Shown here: positions 8,326 to 14,244 of the stretch, piece after piece
Numbering within the stretch: position 1 is the stretch's first letter
Layout: each line of letters begins with the position of its first letter
Notes under the pieces: model-generated
What the model was told of the DNA's origin: nothing
The model's database searches: none
The model's input: the letters and a program-made list of their open reading frames with translations, nothing else
Assembly: GCA_035373905.1 (NCBI GenBank)
Contig: DAOSOK010000058.1
Span: forward strand, 1 to 21,046
Direction: 5' to 3'
Origin: Candidatus Ozemobacteraceae bacterium
GTDB taxonomy: Bacteria; Muiribacteriota; Ozemobacteria; Ozemobacterales; Ozemobacteraceae
DNA length: 21,046 nucleotides
Translations under genes and position numbers: made by a program

Positions 8326-9944
8326 ACGGATGGAACGACGAGCTGGAAACCGGCCCGGGCGCATACGCCGACGGAGCTGACGAGAGCGGCGTCTTCGAAG
8401 TGGTCAATCCCGAGGGCGAAGTGTACCTCGTCGACACAGCCACGCCGGGATCTCCGCATTACGGCCCGGACTGGGCGGCGCTCTGCCGCTCGTATCTGAC
8501 CGGGAGCTTCGTCGCCGGCACGATCTTCGAGGAGGTGCGGTCGAGGGCCGGCGAGTTCGCCGGATACCGGGTGCGCGTCGGGCAGATCCGCTGTTTTCTG
8601 CCGGCGAGCCGGGCTTCGGGTCTGTCGGGGCCGGGCGGAAAGACGCTGGTGGTCGCGGCGGTCCAGGACATCGATCCAAACAGCCGCAACGTGACCCTGG
8701 CCGAGGTTCGGACGACGCGGGACATGGATGTGGACGAGGTGAACGACCTGCTGGCGCACATCGAAACGGCCAGGCGGTACCGGCGCGGCCTGAGGTGCAG
8801 GGTTCTGGGCCTCGCCTGCAACCGGGCCGGCCAGCCCCGCGGGATGCTCGTCGATCTCGGCGGGCTGGAGGGATTTTTGCCGGAGCACCTGTGCATGGGG
8901 CTGACCGAACTCGACCCCGAACAGTTCGTCGACCTGCCGGTGCTGGTGGAGGTGACGGGCGTCGACCGGGAGCGGATGCAGTACCGGGTCAGCATCCGGC
9001 GCGCCTACCAGCGCCGGGTCGGGACCAGGCTCGCGCCGGTTCCGGGAACGGTCGCCCACGGCCTCGTTCTCACGGCGGAACGCGACCGGCTTCTCGTCGC
9101 CCTGCCGCGCGGGACCGTCGGGGTGGTTCGGGACGCCGAGCTGGCGCGGATAGGGGTTGCCGCCGAAAACTGGCGCGACCTCTGCGGCAGGGTTCGAGCC
9201 TTCCGCGTTGGGGATCGGCTCGAGGGGCCCGAAGGGCCGGCGATCTATGACCTCCATCTTCCCGACGCTCCGCGGCGATCCGAGCCCCGGCTTCACATTC
9301 CGGGATATTTCGGGGAGGATGACGGAAGCAGTGAATCCGCGCCGGAAACGGCGTGTGAACCTGATCCCGTCATGGGCACTGAAAGCCCGTACGGCGCCGT
9401 CGTTCCCAGCGTCTACTACACGGATGCGAGTTTCCGGCGTGGCCACCGGCGCGCCAGTTTTTCGATCGTGGGATTCTGCCGGCCGCCCGCCGTTCCGGAT
9501 GACCTGGTGCGGGACGTGCTTCTCGAGGCCGAGGAGACCAGCGATCCCGATATCTGCGGCTTCACCGGCGTCATCCGGGCCCTGGGGGTCACGGAGACCG
9601 AGCTGATGGGCGTGTGGGCCTGTGCCGTGCTGGCGGCCCCGTCGATCGGGGAAAACGGGCGCCTGGTCATCTATACCGACAACCTCGACGTGGTGCATGC
9701 CGTCCAGGACGTCGCCTACCGCGGGCCGTACCGCGACATCGTCGCGAAGATCCGCGCCGTCCTGCCGAAGGGCCGTCTCGCGGTGCGGAAGGTCAAGGGC
9801 CATGCCGGCATCGACGGCAACGAGTGGGCCGATTACCTTGCGAAGCGGCGCATGCAGAAGCTTGCAGATGAATCTTCCTCGTCCATTCGCACAAAAATTG
9901 AACCCGATCATCCCGGCCGTCTTTCTTCCATCGACGAACGGTGA
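8322..9944 (+). CDS. S1-like repeats fused to RNase HI domain
   Basis: 540 residues. Residues 24-315 repeat the S1/OB-like architecture of the protein at 4763-5836: CFLPASR at 91-97, GLEGFLPEHL at 181-190, and a third degenerate unit at about 245-310. An acidic linker (330-360) leads to an RNase HI domain at 360-510 with all four metal-binding acids in place: D368 (YYTDAS), E427 (TETELMG), D453 (IYTDN) and D504 (GNEWADYL), plus H494 in VKGHAG. It should therefore cleave RNA in RNA-DNA hybrids, or a related structured substrate, with the S1 repeats as nucleic-acid anchor. The ATG overlaps the JAMM-E1 stop by four bases, so production is coupled to the ubiquitin-like enzymes. I know of no standard housekeeping protein with this layout. 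Confidence 0.87.
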   Translation: MNGWNDELETGPGAYADGADESGVFEVVNPEGEVYLVDTATPGSPHYGPDWAALCRSYLTGSFVAGTIFEEVRSRAGEFAGYRVRVGQIRCFLPASRASGLSGPGGKTLVVAAVQDIDPNSRNVTLAEVRTTRDMDVDEVNDLLAHIETARRYRRGLRCRVLGLACNRAGQPRGMLVDLGGLEGFLPEHLCMGLTELDPEQFVDLPVLVEVTGVDRERMQYRVSIRRAYQRRVGTRLAPVPGTVAHGLVLTAERDRLLVALPRGTVGVVRDAELARIGVAAENWRDLCGRVRAFRVGDRLEGPEGPAIYDLHLPDAPRRSEPRLHIPGYFGEDDGSSESAPETACEPDPVMGTESPYGAVVPSVYYTDASFRRGHRRASFSIVGFCRPPAVPDDLVRDVLLEAEETSDPDICGFTGVIRALGVTETELMGVWACAVLAAPSIGENGRLVIYTDNLDVVHAVQDVAYRGPYRDIVAKIRAVLPKGRLAVRKVKGHAGIDGNEWADYLAKRRMQKLADESSSSIRTKIEPDHPGRLSSIDER

Positions 9945-9979
9945 GTTCGATCTCATTTCACGAACCAAGGAGCATGAAT

Positions 9980-10207
9980 ATGAGCAACTTCAATCCTTTC
10001 CGGAACAATCCTCCCCGCCCGAAGAACAACCGCTTTTCGAACTCCCAGCCGGAGAACGGCGACCCCCTCGACATCGAAGACCTGCTGGTGAACGGCACGG
10101 CGAAGGCCAAGGTCATGCCCGACGGTCGGATCGTCCACTCCCGCGAAGGCCACCAGGTGGAAGGCGGGACGAACCTCCTCAAGGACCGCGTGTGGGGTTG
10201 CGCCTGA
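9980..10207 (+). CDS. Small disordered protein ending in WGCA
   Basis: 75 residues, no family recognised. The first 28 residues are Asn/Pro-rich (NPFRNNPPRPKNNR) and look disordered. Residues 29-75 contain DPLDIEDLLVNGTAKAKV, the turn MPDGRIV (46-52) and a C-terminal LLKDRVWGCA. Start choice: in-frame ATGs lie at 9941, 9974 and 9980. AAGGAG at 9967-9972 is 7 bases from 9980 but only 1 base from 9974, so 9980 is best. It lies 35 bases after the S1-RNase H gene. Because it is small, flexible and co-located with E1/E2/JAMM genes, it might be the modifier (with JAMM trimming of CA after the glycine) or a dedicated target. It does not look like a beta-grasp fold. Both ideas are inference. Confidence 0.6.
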   Translation: MSNFNPFRNNPPRPKNNRFSNSQPENGDPLDIEDLLVNGTAKAKVMPDGRIVHSREGHQVEGGTNLLKDRVWGCA

Positions 10208-10255
10208 AACGGTCGTCTTTTTCCCGTCCCGCGAACGAGCGGAAGGAGAGTCGAT

Positions 10256-10651
10256 ATGCTGAAGAATATATATAAAGTAATATCTATATTCATCATGACG
10301 GCGCTCCTCGTCTGCTGTTTCGCCGATCCGGCATCGGCACAGCCGATGACGACTGTGGCGATCAAAAAGGTACCGCCGTCGAAAATTGGGGTCATCATCA
10401 GATTCGTTCGGCTCCTACTGGTGGCGAAGGACCGGTATGACAAGTTCCGGCGCTGGTCGCCGCCCCTGCCTCAGAACTCGGGCGGGCACTGGCTCGGAAG
10501 TCTCCTGGCGCTGGTCGCCTGGGTCGCTTTCGATGTCGATGCCGACCCGGTTATCGAGCCGAAGCCCCTGCGCGGGTTCGGCGCGTATTTCGAACAGCCC
10601 CCCTCTCCCGTTCTTCCGGCGTATCTCCGCCCGGGGCCGGACGGCCTCTGA
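10256..10651 (+). CDS. Small exported or membrane protein of unknown function
   Basis: 131 residues, no family recognised. The N-terminus looks like a Sec signal peptide: KNIYK, then a hydrophobic core VISIFIMTALLVCCF (8-22) and ADPASAQ, giving a plausible signal peptidase I cut after ASA at residue 28. A basic stretch follows (47-66). A second short hydrophobic segment LGSLLALVAWVAF (80-92) could be a membrane helix, and the tail is proline-rich. The position -1 residue before the first cysteine is valine, which argues against a lipoprotein. GGAAGGAG precedes ATG 10256, and the first 30 bases of the gene are strongly AT-rich. It lies 48 bases after the 75-residue gene and 25 bases before the next, so it is probably in the same operon. 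Confidence 0.55.
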   Translation: MLKNIYKVISIFIMTALLVCCFADPASAQPMTTVAIKKVPPSKIGVIIRFVRLLLVAKDRYDKFRRWSPPLPQNSGGHWLGSLLALVAWVAFDVDADPVIEPKPLRGFGAYFEQPPSPVLPAYLRPGPDGL

Positions 10652-10676
10652 TCGCTTGCTTGAAAGGGGTTGCATC

Positions 10677-11783
10677 ATGAGAAACGCTTTCATCGCCTGC
10701 ATGCTTCTCTGCGTCCTCATCGTGATCGCCCACCTGGTCGACGCCCGCAAGGCCACTCCGGCCCCCGTTCAGGCCGAGGCCCCGTCGGTGCGGCCGGCCG
10801 CGCCTGTCAGCCATGCGAAGCTGATCGACATGGTCGGTCAGCGGGTCGCGTATTTCCGGCGCGAAGAGAAGCGAACTCTGATTCCCGAGATCAATCGAGC
10901 CTTTTCAGGCTTTTTTGGCGGTTGTGAGAGCAGGATCGAGACGTTTCTCGACTGGCAGTATTCATATCGTGCGAAGTTCAACGGCGCATGGAACGGTGTC
11001 TGCAACGTCTGCGAGAAAGGCGGAAACTGGGCGAAGAGCCTGCTCGGCTACGAGACCAGGCCCGCCATCGACCGGAACGAGGTCATGTGCCGGGAAAAGT
11101 TCGCGGAGCTGGTTCTTTCCGAGAGCCAGCTGACGGGCTGTATCGGAGAGGCAAGCGACCGCTTCCAGAGCACGCTCGTCCGGCACTCGATGGATTTCAT
11201 CACCCAGCTGAACGTGGACCTGTCGAAAGCTCTCTCACGGGAGTTCGGCATCCAGATGTCCGAACAGGAAATCCAAAAAGCGTTCAGCATCATGCTCGAC
11301 CGGCTCCGGCTGTCCTCGGAGTTGCAGAAAGGCGTGGGGAGCGCGGTCATCGGCGTTCTTGCCGCCGAGTACATCGGGGCTTCCGCCGGCGCGTTCGTCG
11401 AGATGGCGATGAAAACCTGGATGGTCGGCACGTGGTATGCGCAGTTGTCGACGTCCGGCCAGATCATGGCCTACATGGGGCTGATCCAGGCGCCTACCTC
11501 CATGCTGACCGGGGCCGTCGGCGGCGCGGTGAGCATGGGCGTCGGGCTTCTTGCGATGGCCGCCGTCGACTGGGTGTTCGAATGGTATACCAGGCCGGAT
11601 GTCAAGGCGAAGATCGTTTCGTCTCTGCGGGGGCTTCATGCCGGCCTCTGGTCGGGAAGCGCGACCGCGAAAGGCATGAGCGCTCTCTGCGATGAAGCCA
11701 TCGACGACGTTTCCGACGCCATCGAGCGGCTCTACCGGCAGGCCATCGAACAGGTTCTCAGGGAAAGAGGCCTGATCAGCTGA
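10677..11783 (+). CDS. Membrane-anchored protein of unknown function
   Basis: 368 residues. An N-terminal hydrophobic segment FIACMLLCVLIVIAHLV (5-21) serves as signal or anchor. A long, mainly helical soluble part follows (45-215) with C83, C109, C112, C138 and C155. Then comes a hydrophobic Ala/Gly/Met-rich region (about 219-300) with two or more possible membrane segments, for example GAVGGAVSMGVGLLAMAAVDW. A charged helical tail ends the protein. The hydrophobic region recalls membrane-inserting effectors but I recognise no family. ATG 10677 has AAAGGGG upstream. The frame is open back to 10386 but without a start that has a ribosome site. It is the last gene of the plus-strand run. A weak hairpin (CCGCC/GGCGG) followed by GATTTTTATT at about 11790-11833 might terminate it. 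Confidence 0.65.
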   Translation: MRNAFIACMLLCVLIVIAHLVDARKATPAPVQAEAPSVRPAAPVSHAKLIDMVGQRVAYFRREEKRTLIPEINRAFSGFFGGCESRIETFLDWQYSYRAKFNGAWNGVCNVCEKGGNWAKSLLGYETRPAIDRNEVMCREKFAELVLSESQLTGCIGEASDRFQSTLVRHSMDFITQLNVDLSKALSREFGIQMSEQEIQKAFSIMLDRLRLSSELQKGVGSAVIGVLAAEYIGASAGAFVEMAMKTWMVGTWYAQLSTSGQIMAYMGLIQAPTSMLTGAVGGAVSMGVGLLAMAAVDWVFEWYTRPDVKAKIVSSLRGLHAGLWSGSATAKGMSALCDEAIDDVSDAIERLYRQAIEQVLRERGLIS

Positions 11784-11868
11784 CGATCGCCGCCGCCACC
11801 AGTGCATTTTTCCCGGGCGGAAGATTTTTATTGTCCTGTTCCGCGACGGACGTGACGAAAAAATGAGC

Positions 11869-12255
11869 CTACGCGGCTTTCAGCGCGGTTCTTGCCGCTC
11901 TCGAGAGAAAGGATGATCGGGAAAGACCGTGCTTCTGAACAAAAGAATCGATTTCGTGCAGGAGGTTTTCTGGGATCGTGATGTTGATCCGCTTGGCCCG
12001 ACTTTCGAAAGCCGACAGATCAACGTCTACCATCACCCAGATACCACCGGAAAAGTCGGGGTTCTTCGCAAGAGTTTCGATATCGGATGCCTTGGGAATC
12101 GCTTCTCCTTCGTCCAGATGACATTCGATCGCTTCCTGGACATTCTTGATGGCTTCCTCGAGCGTGTTGCCGGAAGTGAAACACCCGGGAAAATCAGGAA
12201 TGGTGACACCAAAACAACTTTTCTTGTCCTTGTGGACGACGACGGGAAACAACAT
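11869..12255 (-). CDS. hicB: HicB family antitoxin
   Basis: 128 residues. The N-terminal half is the HicB partial-RNase-H-like fold: FPVVVHKDKKSCFGVTIPDF (3-22), PGCFTSGNTLEEAIKN (23-38), and EAIECHLDEGE. The C-terminal part RINITIPENLLHEIDSFVQK (88-107) with GLSRSSFLSRAA is a ribbon-helix-helix DNA-binding domain, so this is the long, DNA-binding HicB type. It should neutralise HicA and repress its own operon. Its AGGAGG ribosome site lies inside the last codons of hicA and only 3 bases separate stop and start, so the pair is translationally linked. The likely operator is the palindrome at 12448-12465 in front of hicA. Confidence 0.93.
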   Translation of the reverse strand: MLFPVVVHKDKKSCFGVTIPDFPGCFTSGNTLEEAIKNVQEAIECHLDEGEAIPKASDIETLAKNPDFSGGIWVMVDVDLSAFESRAKRINITIPENLLHEIDSFVQKHGLSRSSFLSRAARTALKAA

Positions 12256-12258
12256 GCC

Positions 12259-12447
12259 TTACCTCCTCTTCCAGCCGGCTTGCCGGTAGATGCTTCGAAG
12301 TGTGCTCAACGGGAAATCCTTCGAAGGATGTTTGACCGTGACCTTTCCCGGCTTGGTCAGATGCTTGAACTGGTGATGACTTCCCTTTGTCGTGGCCAGA
12401 TACCAACCGTCTTCTCTGAGCCTCTTCAGAATTTCTGCGCTCTTCAT
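12259..12447 (-). CDS. hicA: HicA family mRNA interferase toxin
   Basis: 62 residues, normal for HicA. It has the double-stranded RNA-binding-like fold signature: EILKRLREDGWYLATTKGSHHQF (starting at residue 5) with catalytic His24 in KGSHHQF, then KVTVKHPSKDFPLSTLRSIYRQAGW. HicA cleaves mRNA when not bound by HicB. ATG 12447 is chosen over the longer frame to 12501, because the sigma-70-like promoter just upstream would place the transcription start at or next to this ATG. AAGGAG at 12470-12465 lies upstream of that predicted start, so the mRNA may be leaderless. Order toxin then antitoxin, as usual for hicAB. Confidence 0.93.
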   Translation of the reverse strand: MKSAEILKRLREDGWYLATTKGSHHQFKHLTKPGKVTVKHPSKDFPLSTLRSIYRQAGWKRR

Positions 12448-12483
12448 GTGTGTAAGTATACACACTCCTTCGGGGCGAGTCAA
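12448..12483 (-). promoter_or_regulatory. hicAB promoter with overlapping palindromic operator
   Basis: On the minus strand, -35 TTGACT (12483-12478) and -10 TATACT (12460-12455) are separated by exactly 17 bases. A perfect 7-base inverted repeat, GTGTGTA at 12448-12454 and TACACAC at 12459-12465 with a 4-base spacer, covers the -10 and the predicted start site. It is well placed to be bound by the ribbon-helix-helix domain of HicB. The predicted +1 is at about 12447-12449, on the hicA ATG. Confidence 0.75.
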
Positions 12484-12553
12484 TTTCCGGTCGACGAACA
12501 AAGCGGATGACTGCGGAGGTTTCTATCCCTGATTTGGTGGGGTTTGGCTTCCT

Positions 12554-13126
12554 TCAGGCAATGTTTCGTCGAGAACATCCGCCATCGACCCGGGCGAAAG
12601 AGCCGAGGGTGAGGCTTTTCTCGAGAAGCTGTCTGGAGATCCGGCGGCCGCATGCGCACCAGGTCGCGAAATGCTCGCAGTTGTTCCGGAGCAGATCGTA
12701 ACCTCCGAACGTCGTTCCCAGCGCGGCTCTGGCTCGCCGAACCGCCTCCGCCCGCCCGTCGGGAAACGCCACCCGGTCGTCCGTGTGAACGCCGAGCACC
12801 CCGCCCGCCACGCTGTCGAGAAAGGTGCCCCGCTCGAACTCCGCGAGCGTGGTTCGCCGGATGCGCGCCGAAGACGGGGTCGGCCCCGTGAAATGGATCA
12901 CCTTTCCCCGTCCGTCGTAGACGCCGTAATGCCGGTAGCGCTCGAAATTCAGCATCAGCCTCAGCCCCGGCGGAAGAAGAGGCGTGCCTGCGACGAGCCG
13001 GAACGCCGCCGCCAGAAGACCGGTCTGCTCGGGTTCGACGGACAGGAACCGGCCGTCGACGGCTTCCACGACTCGCGACGTCATACTGCGAAACACGTAG
13101 ATCACGCTTCCGGGCCGGATGTTCAT
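12554..13126 (-). CDS. LRAT / NlpC-P60-like (permuted papain fold) protein
   Basis: 190 residues. It shows the LRAT pattern: an N-terminal beta strand GSVIYVFR (6-13), then RYRHYGVYDGRGKVIHFTG with His66 and His78, and NNCEHFATWCACG at 148-160 with nucleophile candidate Cys150 in NCEHF. LRAT-like proteins are thiol acyltransferases or hydrolases acting on lipids. Bacterial members are little studied, so the substrate is unknown. A mildly hydrophobic tract LLAAAFRLVAGTPLLPPGLRLM (37-58) precedes the first histidine. ATG 13126 was chosen for GGGAGG 5 bases upstream. The frame runs open to 13183 without a better site. The element TTTTTGAACCGG lies 71 bases upstream on the same strand. It is divergent from the HEPN-like gene and 106 bases upstream of hicA. 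Confidence 0.75.
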   Translation of the reverse strand: MNIRPGSVIYVFRSMTSRVVEAVDGRFLSVEPEQTGLLAAAFRLVAGTPLLPPGLRLMLNFERYRHYGVYDGRGKVIHFTGPTPSSARIRRTTLAEFERGTFLDSVAGGVLGVHTDDRVAFPDGRAEAVRRARAALGTTFGGYDLLRNNCEHFATWCACGRRISRQLLEKSLTLGSFARVDGGCSRRNIA

Positions 13127-13290
13127 CTCGTCCTCCCTTGCCGGTTCACGGTGTATCCTCTTCGACAATGGAAAGGGCGCCATCCCCCCGCCGGTTCAAA
13201 AAGAAGTTTTCACAGAAAGTGATATAGAATGGCGAAGTTTCCTGGATGTGATCAGGAAAGAATCGAAGAAATTTGGAGGATTGCCCGGTT

Positions 13291-14010
13291 GTGGAATACT
13301 TTCACGATGAAAAAAATCGCATACAGGCTGATATTGCGTATCGTCTTGGCTGGATTGCCCATCAGTATTCGACGCTCAATCTTCCCGAGTCAAAAAATTA
13401 CTCCTCCACCCTGGATATCTGCATCCTTCAAAATCTCTTGACCAATTGCGTGGAGTTGATCAAGGCGATGAGTGAGAAAGAATTAAAGAATATACTATTC
13501 AAAAGGAGGATCTCCCACGAACCATTCTGGTCTCTGGTGATTGATGATATTCGGCAAAATACATTTCAAGAGGAGCCGCCAACGGTTCGCGATATACTAT
13601 GGCATTTGAGAAACTCTCTCAGTCATCCCACCCCGGTCGATCTCTCTTCTTCATATCCGTCTACCGGGTTCACGACGATCCCGAATAAAACAGACATTAT
13701 CAGCACATACGCCTTCGTCGTATCGCCTGACACGATAAAAAACAGACCGAAATATTACAAGACCGAGGAGAAAGCACTCGAGGCTCTCGACAAAGTGAAG
13801 GACGGGAGCTTTCCGAAAAGCGTCTCGATCGGTCGCTCGGTTTCGGGTGAGTATTCATTTTTTCGCGAGGGAAAACCCTTTGCGCGAATATTTCAGATCA
13901 ACCTGACACCGGCAAAACTGCATGTGCTTGTCCTGGAGCTGAGTAATTATCTGGCCCAGCCGATACAGGAAAAATGGGATGGCTACACGATCACTTCTTT
14001 GATCGCATGA
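13291..14010 (+). CDS. HEPN-like protein with RNxxxH motif
   Basis: 239 residues from a GTG start, with GGAGG 11 bases upstream. Residues about 1-120 are helical. The segment WHLRNSLSHP has R107 and H112, matching the Rx4-6H motif of HEPN ribonucleases, here in the RNxxxH form. The C-terminal half (about 140-239) looks like a small alpha/beta domain with no recognised match, and no CARF-like nucleotide-binding motif is visible. The gene is noticeably more AT-rich than the genes around it, suggesting separate acquisition. It ends convergently toward the Cmr operon. A TTG at 13273 in the same frame is an alternative start, and a different frame opens at ATG 13229, so the true 5' end is uncertain. 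HEPN RNases often act in toxin-antitoxin or antiphage systems, but its role here is inference. Confidence 0.6.
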   Translation: MEYFHDEKNRIQADIAYRLGWIAHQYSTLNLPESKNYSSTLDICILQNLLTNCVELIKAMSEKELKNILFKRRISHEPFWSLVIDDIRQNTFQEEPPTVRDILWHLRNSLSHPTPVDLSSSYPSTGFTTIPNKTDIISTYAFVVSPDTIKNRPKYYKTEEKALEALDKVKDGSFPKSVSIGRSVSGEYSFFREGKPFARIFQINLTPAKLHVLVLELSNYLAQPIQEKWDGYTITSLIA

Positions 14011-14105
14011 GGTGTCGTCGCGCCCGAGCCCAAGGCCTTCCTACATCCCTCTCTCCTAGCTCTTCTCATGCGGCGCCGGATTTTAACAGGCATCCGATGC
14101 TTGTC

Positions 14106-14190
14106 CTGAGCCTGTCGAAGGGACGTGAACCACTCGTGCTTCGACAAACTCAGCACGAGCGGTAACGCTAAACCGGCTTTTAATATCTGA
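14106..14190. repeat. REP-like palindromic repeat (copy 2)
   Basis: The left arm CTGAGCCTGTCGAAG (14106-14120) pairs with CTTCGACAAACTCAG (14139-14153) at 13 of 15 positions. A competing perfect hairpin forms between CTCGTGC (14133-14139) and GCACGAG (14153-14159). The right part and tail (14148-14186) match bases 1-39 of the window at 29 of 39 positions. This is the architecture of intergenic REP/BIME-type elements mobilised by RAYT transposases. No such transposase is present here. Confidence 0.7.
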
Positions 14191-14216
14191 AACTTCATAA
14201 CGGACAATGATGAAAC

Positions 14217-14244
14217 GGCCCCGCCAGGGTGAACCGGCGGGGCC
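14217..14244 (-). terminator. Probable terminator hairpin for the cmr operon (possibly bidirectional)
   Basis: A perfect 9-base stem, GGCCCCGCC at 14217-14225 and GGCGGGGCC at 14236-14244, has a 10-base loop. It lies 36 bases downstream of the cmr6 stop and downstream of the HEPN-like gene on the other strand. Downstream of the stem, the minus strand reads GTTTCATCATTG and the plus strand TTCTGCC. The T-tract is weak on both sides, so efficient Rho-independent termination is likely but not certain. Confidence 0.6.

Noticed and set aside
3872..9968. Long antisense open frames (e.g. 3872-5590, 6484-8364 and 8073-9968 on the minus strand)
   Set aside because: They oppose genes with intact conserved motifs, encode low-complexity Arg/Pro/Ala/Gly-rich sequence, and are expected by chance in GC-rich DNA.
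9980..10207. Canonical ubiquitin-like beta-grasp protein
   Set aside because: Half the protein is Asn/Pro-rich and disordered, and no beta-grasp pattern or terminal GG is visible. Kept only as a speculative modifier or target.
10256..10651. Lipoprotein call for the 131-residue exported protein
   Set aside because: The residue before the candidate lipobox cysteine is valine rather than Gly/Ala/Ser. A signal peptidase I site (ASA) fits better.
11784..11868. Rho-independent terminator after the membrane protein gene
   Set aside because: Only weak pairing (CCGCC with GGCGG over a long loop) before GATTTTTATT, too poor for a feature of its own.
13229..13441. Separate small ORF or frameshifted 5' end of the HEPN-like gene
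   Set aside because: No good ribosome site before ATG 13229, and most of it overlaps the HEPN frame. I cannot tell whether a frameshift exists, so it is not annotated.
13291..14010. Csm6/Csx1 effector of the type III system
   Set aside because: The HEPN-type motif is present, but it lies toward the N-terminal half and no CARF domain motif can be seen.
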